A DNA stretch of 59,140 bases from an uncultured bacterium (GTDB lineage: Bacteria > Verrucomicrobiota > Verrucomicrobiia > Opitutales > Intestinicryptomonadaceae). The position numbers were made by a program, and so were the translations under genes. How positions within the stretch are numbered: the stretch's first letter is position 1; each line of letters opens with the position of its first letter. A model generated the notes under the pieces. The model saw only the letters and a program-made list of their open reading frames with translations. It was not told the DNA's origin and ran no database searches. Shown here one piece after another: positions 8,822 to 16,915 of this stretch. Where the stretch lies: assembly GCA_905214995.1 (NCBI GenBank), contig CAJMOT010000001.1:1-59140 (forward strand). Reading direction: 5' to 3'.

Positions 8822-9466
8822 CTATTCGGCGGATTCTCTCTTTTGGCGCTCCTTTATCAGCACTTCGTTGAAGGGGTTTTGGGCGGCCTCCGCCTTTTCA
8901 GCCTCCCTCTTCTTTTTATGCGCTTCGAGCGCCGAGGGGTATTTTTCGGGCGGAAAATATTTCAGGCACCACGCAACCTGGTCTTTTATGAGGCCGCTCG
9001 TGGCATTTGCGGGAGCCATGTTTATCGGCGAGAACCCGCGCCACGACCACACGTCGCCGCTGTCGGGCAGAACCGCCTGGATTTCGAGAGTGGCGTATGC
9101 CTGCGCGCCGGCGGAACCCAGCGAGAGGGGCTTGGAGGCCTGCATGAATACGGGGTCGGGCTCGGTCGATTCCGCCGCGGAGAGCGACATGCTCCAGAGA
9201 GGGCGGAATATTATCTGCGCCTCTTTCGCGTTTCCGACGATTTCGTATTTTTGCGCTTTCAGAAATTCCGCTACCGCCGCGCGGGTCTGGGCGTTTATTT
9301 CCGCGGCGCGCGCGGCAAAGGGGGTTCCGAGCCCCGACGGTTCGTCCACATACGCTTTGGCGAGGTTTGCGAAGGACGCGCCGTCTTTCATTTCCTGAGT
9401 GAAGTTCGAGCACCCCGCAAACAGCAAGGTTGCGCACGCCGCCGATATGGCCATCATCTTTTTCAT
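8822..9466 (-). CDS. Lipoprotein, DUF4136-like
   Basis: A 214-residue predicted outer-membrane or periplasmic lipoprotein. The N-terminus is a lipoprotein signal peptide with lipobox LLFAGC. The mature part has a helix (AAVAEFLKAQKYEIV), a segment resembling the aDllv-type strand of DUF4136 (AQIIFRPLWSMSLS), a WSWRGFSP patch and a charged helical C-terminus. The DUF4136 resemblance is by pattern only and function is unknown. Start: GTG 9484 is possible, but ATG 9466 gives the compact signal peptide. It is monocistronic, with its own terminator, and divergent from cysE. Confidence 0.75.
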   Translation of the reverse strand: MKKMMAISAACATLLFAGCSNFTQEMKDGASFANLAKAYVDEPSGLGTPFAARAAEINAQTRAAVAEFLKAQKYEIVGNAKEAQIIFRPLWSMSLSAAESTEPDPVFMQASKPLSLGSAGAQAYATLEIQAVLPDSGDVWSWRGFSPINMAPANATSGLIKDQVAWCLKYFPPEKYPSALEAHKKKREAEKAEAAQNPFNEVLIKERQKRESAE

Positions 9467-9579
9467 ATCTCCAAAAGTTTTCACTCTTTGCCGCCGCGTT
9501 CAACAACAAAATGAGCGCGCCTTTTGCGTTTTGTGTTGAAAGCTCAGGCGGGCGCGTATTATATCGCGGAGGATTTTTT

Positions 9580-10368
9580 ATGGACAACACTCAAAGATGC
9601 ATAGACGCCGTTTGGCAGGCCGTGCGCGCCGAGGCTGAAGAAGTCGCGTCGAGCGAACCGCTGCTCGCGCGGCTTGCTGACGAGGTGGTGCTCTCGCGCG
9701 GGAGCGTTTTCGAATCCGTGGGCGTGAGGCTCTCGCGGAAGCTCGGGCGCAACGCGATAGGCGAGGGCGACCTCTACGCGATTTTCATGGACGCCTTTTC
9801 GGACGACGAATCCATACGCCGCAACATCGTCTACGACATAGCCGCGATAAAGTCGCGAGACCCCGCCTGCACGGGCTTTCTGAACCCCATACTCTACTAC
9901 AAGGGCTTCATGGCGATTTCCGCGCACCGCGTATCGCACTGGCTTTGGAACAGGGGCAGAAAGGCGGCGGCGCACTACATTCAGAGCATTTGCAGCGAGA
10001 TTTTCGGCGTAGACATACACCCGGCGGCGCGCTTCGGAGGCGGCATACTTCTCGACCACGCGACCTCGTTTGTGGCGGGCGAGACGAGCGTGGTGGAGGA
10101 CAACGTTTCGATTCTGCACGAAGTCACCCTGGGAGGCACCGGCAAATCGGTGGGCGACCGCCACCCGAAGGTGATGTCCGGAGTCCTGATCGGCGCGGGC
10201 GCAAAACTAATCGGCAATATAAAAATCGGAACCGGCGCGAAAATCGGCGCCGGAAGCGTCGTGCTCGACGACGTGGAGCCCCACACGACTGTCGTCGGAG
10301 TTCCCGCGCGGCCCGTAGCCTCGGACATTGAGGACGTGCCCGCGAGGGAGATGAACCAAAAGTTTTAG
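9580..10368 (+). CDS. cysE: Serine O-acetyltransferase
   Basis: CysE acetylates serine with acetyl-CoA, the first committed step of cysteine synthesis. 262 residues: a helical N-terminal SATase domain (to about 135), then a left-handed beta-helix of hexapeptide repeats with the hallmark segments DIHPAARFGGGILLDHA and NVSILHEVTLGGTGK, ending in GVPARPV. A GGAGG lies about 7 nt upstream of the ATG at 9580; the longer in-frame ORF from 9430 overlaps the divergent lipoprotein gene and lacks homologous sequence. The partner cysK is not in the window. Confidence 0.93.
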   Translation: MDNTQRCIDAVWQAVRAEAEEVASSEPLLARLADEVVLSRGSVFESVGVRLSRKLGRNAIGEGDLYAIFMDAFSDDESIRRNIVYDIAAIKSRDPACTGFLNPILYYKGFMAISAHRVSHWLWNRGRKAAAHYIQSICSEIFGVDIHPAARFGGGILLDHATSFVAGETSVVEDNVSILHEVTLGGTGKSVGDRHPKVMSGVLIGAGAKLIGNIKIGTGAKIGAGSVVLDDVEPHTTVVGVPARPVASDIEDVPAREMNQKF

Positions 10369-10417
10369 CCCGCGCTCCGGTTTTTCCGGCATCTTGGAAT
10401 TTTTCCGGCGGGTTTCG

Positions 10418-10450
10418 GCGCGCTCTTTGCGGGGTTAGCGCGCTTTGTTT
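10418..10450 (+). terminator. Probable terminator of cysE
   Basis: A 7-bp GC-rich inverted repeat (10418-10424 with 10437-10443) with a 12-nt loop is followed by TTTGTTTATTT. It lies between the convergent cysE and sixA-like genes. The loop is long and the T run broken, so the call is moderate. Confidence 0.45.
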
Positions 10451-10521
10451 ATTTCGCCGCGCCGCAGCAAAACCCGCGCTTTTGGATAGCTTCCGCCGCG
10501 GTTTGCAAAAAGCGCCCGCGG

Positions 10522-11019
10522 CTACTTGTCGGAAAGGATTTTCGGGTGGACGAGAAATTCCGCGGCCCAGGTCCCGAATTCTCCGGATTCGCCGTCCTCG
10601 AGGCGCAGGGCCGCCATGGTGCACGTTCTGAAAACGATTCTCGGCGAGCCTCCGCGGACGTTTAAAAGCAGGTTGGCGAGCTCCTCCAAAAACGGGTTGT
10701 GGGATACCATTATCAAATCTCCGCCGAAGGACGATATAGAGGCTATCGTCCGCGCGATTTCCGCGGGGTTGTCGACGGGCGTTATGTTGGAGACTTTCAG
10801 GAGCGGCGCGCGCAGGGCGAACGATTTTTTCGCCGCCTCCGCCGTCTGCGCCGCCCTCGCATACGGGCTGTGCCAAATCTGGACGACGTTTTTGAAGGTT
10901 TCGGCGTCGAAGAGCGAACAGAGCGACTTTATCTGCGCCCTGCCGCGCTCGGAGAGCCGCCTTTCCTCGTCCGGGCAGGTGTCGGCGGCCTTTGCGTGGC
11001 GCATTAGAAACAGTTTCAT
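10522..11019 (-). CDS. Histidine phosphatase family protein (SixA-like)
   Basis: Small 165-residue member of the phosphoglycerate mutase/histidine phosphatase superfamily. It starts with the phosphoacceptor RHAKA motif (MKLFLMRHAKA) and has SHNPFLEELANLL containing the second active-site His. Size and motifs match SixA-type phosphohistidine phosphatases, which dephosphorylate phosphotransfer proteins, but the true substrate cannot be deduced. It is last in the murJ-hemE-hemN-sixA run, 7 nt after hemN. Confidence 0.85.
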   Translation of the reverse strand: MKLFLMRHAKAADTCPDEERRLSERGRAQIKSLCSLFDAETFKNVVQIWHSPYARAAQTAEAAKKSFALRAPLLKVSNITPVDNPAEIARTIASISSFGGDLIMVSHNPFLEELANLLLNVRGGSPRIVFRTCTMAALRLEDGESGEFGTWAAEFLVHPKILSDK

Positions 11020-11026
11020 GGCGGTC

Positions 11027-12367
11027 TCAGACGGTTTTTGAAAAAGTGTTTTTGTGCTCCCCGAGCCTTCCGTCGAAGAGCATGGCGATGTTTCTCAAAA
11101 ACAGCCGCCCGAGCGGGGTGACGGAAAATCCCCCCGAGCGGATTTCGACGAGCCCGTCGCTTTTCATTCCTTCCAGCTTTTCGAGCGCGCCTCCGAACTT
11201 TTTTTCAAAGTCTATCCCGTAGTTTGCGTAGTCAACGCGGAGCATGCACATTATGTCCATTATCACGGCGCGCCGCAGGATGTCTTCGCCGTCGAGCACG
11301 ATTCCGCGCTCTATCGGAAGCCGCCCGGCTTCGACTGATTTTTTGTAGTCCTCCATCAGCTTGAAGTTTTGGCGGTAGGAGGTTTTTGTCTCTGAAATCG
11401 AAGTCATCCCGACCGCGAACAGATCCACGCCCGCCCGGGTGCTGTACCCCTGAAAGTTCCTGTGCAGGGTTCCGTTTTCGCGCGCCTTTATCAGCTCGTC
11501 GCCGGGCTTTGCGAAGTGGTCGAGGCCGATAAATTCGTAGCCCGCCTCCTCGAAAGTCCGCTTGCCGAGTATGAAGAGCTCAGCCTTTTCGTCCGACGTC
11601 GGTATGCCGCATTTTTCGAGCGACTTCTGCGCGGGCTTCACCCACGGCACGTGCGCGTACCCGAATAGCGCGATCCGCGCGGGCTTTAAGTCGAGCGCGT
11701 CGGAGAGCGTCTTTTTGAAGGATTCGCGGGTTTGCAGCGGGAGCCCGTATATGAGATCCGCGTTTATGGAGAGTATGCCGTTTGCGCGCAGCCGCTCAAC
11801 GGCTTCGAGGTTTCTGGATTGCGGCTGAACCCTGTTTATTGCCTTTTGGACTTTTTCGTCGGTGTCCTGGACTCCTATTGACGCGCGGTTTACGCCGATT
11901 TTCGCGAAGGCTTCGACCTTTTCGGGCGTGAGCGTGCGCGGGTCGAGCTCGGCGGAAAATTCGCAGCCGTCCGCGATGTCGAAAAATCTTCGGACGATTT
12001 CGCCGAGGCGGGCGGTCTGGTCCGCCGACAGAAAATTCGGGCTTCCCCCGCCGAGGTGTATCTGGCGCAGCAGCCTTTTGGTCATTCCCGCCTCGCGCCA
12101 GTTGGAGAGCTCCGTTTCGACCAGCCCGAGATATTCGTCGGCGGACTTGCTGTCGCGCCCGAGGGAAGTCGTGCAGCCGCAGAATCGGCAGAGGTTCGAG
12201 CAGAACGGAATGTGGATATATAAAGACGCGTCGGGGATCGCCGGCATCGCGAGCCTTTCGAGGTTTTTTTTGTCGGCGTCCTTCGAGAAGTCGAGCGCGG
12301 TGGGATAGGAGGTGTACCTCGGGCCCGGAACGGCGTACTTTGCTATTAGGCGCTTTAAGTTTTCCAT
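11027..12367 (-). CDS. hemN: Oxygen-independent coproporphyrinogen III oxidase (radical SAM)
   Basis: HemN oxidatively decarboxylates coproporphyrinogen III to protoporphyrinogen IX without oxygen. 446 residues. The radical-SAM cysteines are at 56, 60 and 63, with the extra Cys65 that marks genuine HemN (C-x3-C-x2-C-x-C). The N-terminal PGPRYTSYPTA segment is also a HemN signature, distinguishing it from HemW. Next to hemE (7-nt gap) and with hemD 40 kb away, it implies real heme synthesis able to run anaerobically. Confidence 0.95.
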   Translation of the reverse strand: MENLKRLIAKYAVPGPRYTSYPTALDFSKDADKKNLERLAMPAIPDASLYIHIPFCSNLCRFCGCTTSLGRDSKSADEYLGLVETELSNWREAGMTKRLLRQIHLGGGSPNFLSADQTARLGEIVRRFFDIADGCEFSAELDPRTLTPEKVEAFAKIGVNRASIGVQDTDEKVQKAINRVQPQSRNLEAVERLRANGILSINADLIYGLPLQTRESFKKTLSDALDLKPARIALFGYAHVPWVKPAQKSLEKCGIPTSDEKAELFILGKRTFEEAGYEFIGLDHFAKPGDELIKARENGTLHRNFQGYSTRAGVDLFAVGMTSISETKTSYRQNFKLMEDYKKSVEAGRLPIERGIVLDGEDILRRAVIMDIMCMLRVDYANYGIDFEKKFGGALEKLEGMKSDGLVEIRSGGFSVTPLGRLFLRNIAMLFDGRLGEHKNTFSKTV

Positions 12368-12374
12368 AAAATAT

Positions 12375-13418
12375 TTACGCCCCCTCCGAGACGGCGGCGC
12401 AGAGAGCTTCGACGTTTTCGATTTTAGCGTCGGGAAGTATCCCGTGGCCGAGGTTGAATATGTGCCTGCCGAACGGCTTTTGCGACGCGATTATTTCGCG
12501 CGCCCTCTCCGCGACTTCAGCCGGCGACGCGCGGGAGAGCAGCAGGGGGTCGAGGTTGCCTTGGAGCGCGTAATCCCCCGGATTGGCCCCGCGTATTGCG
12601 GCGAGGTCGTTGCCAGTGTAAACGGAGTACGCGTCGGCTCCCGCGGAGGCGGTTTCGGGGAATCTGCCCGCCCCGAGGGGGGTGAATAAAAAGGTTTTAA
12701 CGCGCCCTTTCAGCGCGCCCAAAATTCTGGCGTTCCATTTCCCGGACAGCTCCCAGTAGCCTCCGTCCGGTATGAGAAGCGCGTTGGAGTCGAAAATCTG
12801 GAAGGCGTCTATTCCGCATTCGGACTGCATCAGCGCATATTCTTCTGCGGCCTCGCAGAGGGCTTCCATGAGCTTCTCAAAGGCTTTCGGGGAATTTTTC
12901 ACAAATTCGGAAAACTTCGGAAAAGTTTTCGAGCCGCCGCCTTCTACCATGTATGCGGCGAGTGTGAACGGCGCCCCGCAGAATCCGAAAACCGCCCTGT
13001 CCGGCAGTTGCGAGCGCAGAATTTTTATGTTTTCGGCGACGTACCCGAGATTTTCCCGCGCGCGCTCCTTCGGGGAAGCTATTTCGGCGTCGGATTCGTT
13101 TTTTACCGTCCGCTCCATCTCTATCCCCCCGCCGTCCTTGAAGCGGTACGGGAATCCGAGAGCCTCCGGAATTGTCAGTATGTCCGAGAACGCTATCGCG
13201 CAGTCGAACCCGAAGCGGCGTATGGGCTGCATGGCGGCTTCCGCAGCGAGCTCGGGAGTCTTGACTATCCCGAGGAACCCGCGCTTTTCCTTCAGCTCGC
13301 GGTATTCCGGCAAATACCTGCCCGCCTGCCTCATTATCCAGAGGGGAGGGCGGGAAGTCGGCCTGCCGTCGCAGGCGTCGAGGAAGAGCTGCCTCGGGGT
13401 TGTGTTTGCGGCGTCCAT
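12375..13418 (-). CDS. hemE: Uroporphyrinogen decarboxylase
   Basis: HemE converts uroporphyrinogen III to coproporphyrinogen III, the step just before HemN. 347 residues with the signature PPLWIMRQAGRYLPEY near the N-terminus, the catalytic-Asp region AIAFSDILTIPEALG, and GFCGAPFTLAAYM. Length is typical. The ATG follows the murJ stop after a single base, so expression is coupled to murJ, an unusual pairing of peptidoglycan-lipid flipping with heme synthesis that probably reflects convenience of order. Confidence 0.96.
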   Translation of the reverse strand: MDAANTTPRQLFLDACDGRPTSRPPLWIMRQAGRYLPEYRELKEKRGFLGIVKTPELAAEAAMQPIRRFGFDCAIAFSDILTIPEALGFPYRFKDGGGIEMERTVKNESDAEIASPKERARENLGYVAENIKILRSQLPDRAVFGFCGAPFTLAAYMVEGGGSKTFPKFSEFVKNSPKAFEKLMEALCEAAEEYALMQSECGIDAFQIFDSNALLIPDGGYWELSGKWNARILGALKGRVKTFLFTPLGAGRFPETASAGADAYSVYTGNDLAAIRGANPGDYALQGNLDPLLLSRASPAEVAERAREIIASQKPFGRHIFNLGHGILPDAKIENVEALCAAVSEGA

Positions 13419-13419
13419 T

Positions 13420-14952
13420 CTATCTTTTTTTCATTATCGCGGCGGGGACGGCGTTTGCAAGTTTCGATTTAAAGAGCCTGAGAAACGCGAAATAGGCGGC
13501 GGCCGCGGCCGGAATTATCGCGGCGCACGAGAGCAGCGCGAGCGACTTACCATCCAAAAATTCGGCGGCTATGCACCGCGCGGCTACGGCGGCGGCGGTC
13601 ATCGCGGAGCTCGCCGCAAAGATTTTGAAAGCCTCTTTGGAGATTCCGAGCGCGCCGAACTTCTTCCTGAGCCCCGACGATAGCATATGCGCCTGCAACG
13701 CCGCGGCTCCGGCGTTTGCCGCCGCCAGCCCCGCCGCCCCGAACGGGTGCATGAGCGCGAGCGACAGGGCGATGTTCGCCGCAAACGAGCACGCCGATAT
13801 TTTTACGGGCGTTTTGGTGTCTTTGGCGGAGTGGAATCCGCGGGTGGCGAAAGTCGCTATCGAAAAAAACGGCAATCCCGCCACCGCCGCGATTACGACG
13901 GGCGTGCAGATTTCCACGTCGCGCGCGTTGAACACGCCCCATTGGAAGAGCGCCGCGAGGATGTCCGGAGCGAAGGCTATCAGCCCGAAGGTAGCCGGAA
14001 CCGCCACGGCGAGCGTCATCAGAAAGCCCTTGGCGTATTCGCGCTTGTGCTCCGGCGCGTTTTCCGACGCTTTCAGCGCCGAGAGCCTCGGGAAAAACAC
14101 GGTTGCTATGGCTATCGTGAACACCCCGAGCGGGAATTCGAGCAGGCGGCTGGCGAGGTACAGGGCAGGGATCGCCGCGTCGTTTAGCAGCATCGCCAGC
14201 ATTTTGGAGACGAAAATGTTCACCTGTATTATCGCCGCTCCCGCGAGCGCGGGCAGGAACAGGGCGTAGAGCTCCCCGAGTTCGGGTGATTTGCCGAGGT
14301 CGAACTTGAACCTCCAGCCCTTTCTGTAAGTCCACGCCGCCGGAATCAGCATTTGCAGCGCTCCCCCGACGAGCCACGCGGCGCACATGCAGTATCCGAG
14401 GGCGATCTCGTCGGAAGAGAACGCGCGCGCGCCCAAAAATATCCCGCAAATTATGGATATGTTCAAAAGCATCGGCCCCACTGACGGAACCCCGAACGAG
14501 CCGAGCACATTGAGCGCGCTTCCGAAAACCGCCGCGAGGCATATCAAAAACATATAGGGCATCAGAACCGCCGAATAGCCCGCGCCGAGCAGGAAGCGCT
14601 GCGTCTGCATGTCCGAGCGCGCCGCGGCGAACGCCGCCGCAATTCCAGCCAGCGTCAGAACCGCGAGCAGTATCGCTGCCCGCGTCAGGACTTTGTTCAA
14701 AAAGTCGAATGCCGCCTTTTCTCCGGATTTTTCAAGGGTTTGGGCGAATATCGGTATCATCGCCGACGACAGCGCGCCTTCCCCGAGCAGTCGGCGGAAA
14801 AGGTTGGGGAGCGTGAAGGCGAAAGTGTACGCGGCGTTGACCGCCGACAGCCCGAGGAAAGCCATTGTAGCGGCGTCGCGCGCGAATCCGAGAGCCCGCG
14901 AGCCCACCGTGGCCGAGGATATTTTTATTATGTTTTTCAGCGGGCCTGCCAT
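13420..14952 (-). CDS. murJ: Lipid II flippase MurJ
   Basis: MurJ/MviN of the MOP superfamily flips lipid II across the inner membrane; 510 residues with about 14 hydrophobic helices. The N-terminal SRALGFARDAATMAFLG and FTLPNLFRRLLGEGALSSA are highly conserved MurJ segments carrying functionally important arginines. The frame is open far upstream (to 15495), but that extension is low-complexity, so ATG 14952, directly before AGPLKNIIKISS, is the start. First gene of the murJ-hemE-hemN-sixA run. Confidence 0.95.
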   Translation of the reverse strand: MAGPLKNIIKISSATVGSRALGFARDAATMAFLGLSAVNAAYTFAFTLPNLFRRLLGEGALSSAMIPIFAQTLEKSGEKAAFDFLNKVLTRAAILLAVLTLAGIAAAFAAARSDMQTQRFLLGAGYSAVLMPYMFLICLAAVFGSALNVLGSFGVPSVGPMLLNISIICGIFLGARAFSSDEIALGYCMCAAWLVGGALQMLIPAAWTYRKGWRFKFDLGKSPELGELYALFLPALAGAAIIQVNIFVSKMLAMLLNDAAIPALYLASRLLEFPLGVFTIAIATVFFPRLSALKASENAPEHKREYAKGFLMTLAVAVPATFGLIAFAPDILAALFQWGVFNARDVEICTPVVIAAVAGLPFFSIATFATRGFHSAKDTKTPVKISACSFAANIALSLALMHPFGAAGLAAANAGAAALQAHMLSSGLRKKFGALGISKEAFKIFAASSAMTAAAVAARCIAAEFLDGKSLALLSCAAIIPAAAAAYFAFLRLFKSKLANAVPAAIMKKR

Positions 14953-15103
14953 GATATTCCGCCCATGTTGCGCGGCGGGGGAGGGAATGTCAATTTTATT
15001 GCCCGCGGAACGGGGCGCGGGCTTTGCGTTTGCGGCATGGCCTGAAAAGGGGCTGGGAGGCGGGATGTCCGGCGCGGCGGGAGCGTCCTGAAAAAATTGC
15101 GGT

Positions 15104-15132
15104 TTGACATTCAAGCCGCCGCAAACTTTACT
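15104..15132 (+). promoter_or_regulatory. Sigma-70-type promoter for the sialidase-like gene
   Basis: TTGACA (15104-15109), a 17-nt spacer and TTTACT (15127-15132). A consensus -35 with ideal spacing, about 50 nt upstream of the ATG at 15185, in the divergent gap with murJ. No operator-like repeat is seen over it. Confidence 0.7.
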
Positions 15133-15184
15133 CCAACCAATGCGAAACGGTTTTTTCGCGCCCACAACGCAATAAACGTCCCAC

Positions 15185-16342
15185 ATGAAAAGCTTTTGGA
15201 TATTCGCTGCGTCGCTCGCCCTGCTCGGGTGCGCGTCGGCCCCCGCTGAAAAAACGCGCGCGCAGATGCGCGCCGAAAAGGCAGATTCCGACGCCCTCAT
15301 GATACTCGCCGAAGGGCTGCCCAACGCTCCGGTGTCGCGAGACTCCATACCGATAGGCGGAGGCGTTCTGTACATGGTGGAGAAAAGCGGAACCGGAAAG
15401 ATATTTTCCCGCCTGAGTTCCGACGGCGGCAAGACTTGGTCGGAGCCCTCCGCCCTGAAATACGCGGACACCGGCAGGTACATTCTAAATCCCAACTCGC
15501 GCCCGCAGATTTTCGCGCTCCCGAACGGATCGGCGGTTTTGCTGTTCTACAACAACACTTCCGATTCCTACGACGGCGGAAACGTAATTTGGGGTTCCGC
15601 GGGCAGGCCGGTCGGCGGCGAAATCAGGTGGTCGCAGCCGCAGCCTCTGTTGGTTTCAAAATCGCCCGAAAAAAAATATTCACTGCCGTTTTTCTTTTCC
15701 AAAAACGGCTCCTATTGGCTATTTACCCGCAACGGCAAGCGCGGCGCGCTCCGGAAAGTCGGCGCAAATGCGGCGAAGTTTCTGGACTCCGACCCTGAGC
15801 GCACTCTCGCGACGCGCGGAATGCTGCTGAACCTCAAAAATATCGAGAGGGGAGGCCGCACCGTGCCCATGCCGCGCATTCCTGACGTCAAGAAGAGGGG
15901 GCTTACGGTTGAGTTCGTCGCGAATTTTGAGAACGCGGAGGCGGGAGTTCCGATTTTCGACAACACCGACGCCCAGGGAAAGGGCCTGAAAGTCGAGACA
16001 GCCCCCGGGCGGGCGTTTTCGATTTATTTGAACGACGGCGTGTCGCAGTTCGGCTGGACGACCGACGCCGGCGCGTACGTCCCCGGAAAAGACGCGCACA
16101 TAGCGATAGTAATCGACGGAAAATCCAAGCTGGCGATGTCGGTGTACGACGGTCAGGTTTGCGACGGAGATTCCGCAAGGCCGTTCGGGTGGGAGACTTT
16201 CTATCCCGAAATATCGTCCGTCAACGCCTCCGGCAGCGCGGTGGTGGCGCGCGGGTTCGGCGTGGACATGAAGCGGTTCAGAATCTACTCGCGCCCGCTT
16301 TCCGTATCGGAAATAATCTCGAACAAAAATTCCGGAAGATAG
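15185..16342 (+). CDS. Sialidase-fold lipoprotein with C-terminal LamG-like domain
   Basis: A 385-residue exported lipoprotein (signal peptide with lipobox LALLGC). Residues about 50-200 look like a partial six-bladed sialidase/neuraminidase propeller: an Asp-box SSDGGKTWSEP, then alternating strands ending in blade-like repeats (FALPNGSAVLLFYN, FFFSKNGSYWLFT). Residues about 225-380 look like a concanavalin/LamG sandwich (LTVEFVANFENAEAG, HIAIVIDGKSKLAMSVYDG). I see no complete arginine triad, so sialidase activity is not claimed; a carbohydrate-binding or glycan-hydrolase accessory role is plausible. Confidence 0.7.
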   Translation: MKSFWIFAASLALLGCASAPAEKTRAQMRAEKADSDALMILAEGLPNAPVSRDSIPIGGGVLYMVEKSGTGKIFSRLSSDGGKTWSEPSALKYADTGRYILNPNSRPQIFALPNGSAVLLFYNNTSDSYDGGNVIWGSAGRPVGGEIRWSQPQPLLVSKSPEKKYSLPFFFSKNGSYWLFTRNGKRGALRKVGANAAKFLDSDPERTLATRGMLLNLKNIERGGRTVPMPRIPDVKKRGLTVEFVANFENAEAGVPIFDNTDAQGKGLKVETAPGRAFSIYLNDGVSQFGWTTDAGAYVPGKDAHIAIVIDGKSKLAMSVYDGQVCDGDSARPFGWETFYPEISSVNASGSAVVARGFGVDMKRFRIYSRPLSVSEIISNKNSGR

Positions 16343-16386
16343 ACGCGGCTTTTCCCCGGACTTTCCAGCGCGGGGCATTAAAATCC

Positions 16387-16417
16387 TTGACACCCCGCAT
16401 TGCGAATTGATTGTATT
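16387..16417 (+). promoter_or_regulatory. Promoter of tRNA-Leu
   Basis: A perfect TTGACA (16387-16392) lies upstream of a TTGTATT patch (TTGTAT at 16411-16416 gives an 18-nt spacer). Initiation would fall just before the mature tRNA 5' end at 16430. The -10 is a poor match, hence moderate confidence. Confidence 0.5.
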
Positions 16418-16429
16418 GACGAACAATTT

Positions 16430-16513
16430 GCCCGGATGGCGGAATCGGCAGACGCAGCGGACTCAAAATCCGCCGATGGCGACATCGTGAGGGTTCGACC
16501 CCCTCTCCGGGTA
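16430..16513 (+). tRNA. tRNA-Leu (CAA)
   Basis: An 84-nt type II tRNA. The 7-bp acceptor pairs GCCCGGA (16430-16436) with TCCGGGT, ending in discriminator A (16513). The anticodon stem GCGGA/TCCGC (16457-16461/16469-16473) encloses loop CTCAAAA with anticodon CAA at 16464-16466, reading UUG. A long variable arm and a TTCGACC T-loop are present. The CCA end is not encoded. The modification enzyme MiaA in this window would act on A37 of this UNN-reading tRNA. Confidence 0.95.
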
Positions 16514-16915
16514 CGGTTTAAAAGCTTTGGCGCGTGCGCGCCGCAATCGTCCGCAACGCTTCGCTTGCGGTTTTTTTGCGATTTAAAATCGCGTTCGCCG
16601 AGTTTTCTATTTTTCCGCCCGTTTGAGGGGGCGGTTTTCCGATATTTTCCGCACTGTTTTGTTTCATAGAATTTGATTATTGAGAAATAAATCGGTATTT
16701 GGAAAACTTCCCTTGTAAGGATTTTTCGGCGGGAACTTTTCAGTGGGAGAGATGAGAGAGGCGTATTGCGGATTAGGCGAAATTTTTGCCGTAGGCGCGG
16801 TTTTTTTGTCGCCGACGGGATTGGCTTGACTTGGCGGATGCGAGGCTTACATTAGCGAACCTATATTATACAGATCGTTCGCGCATACGGGCGCGCGGGC
16901 GGGCGAGGGGGCATC
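16514..16915 (+). other. Intergenic stretch between tRNA-Leu and the 16916 gene
   Basis: About 400 bp without a credible gene. It holds the tRNA terminator (16551-16577), a short palindrome directly after it (GCGATTT/AAATCGC, 16577-16591), a TTGACT at 16826-16831 without a well-placed -10, and an AT patch TATATTATA at 16862-16870 that may carry a -10 for the 16916 gene. The rest shows nothing recognisable. Confidence 0.5.
16551..16577 (+). terminator. Intrinsic terminator of tRNA-Leu
   Basis: Stem CCGCAA/TTGCGG (16551-16556 with 16565-16570) with a short inner GC pair, followed by seven T residues (16571-16577). It lies 38 nt past the tRNA. Confidence 0.75.

Noticed and set aside
14953..15495. 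N-terminal extension of MurJ
   Set aside because: Low-complexity sequence covering the divergent promoter and the start of the sialidase-like gene; conserved MurJ sequence starts at 14952.
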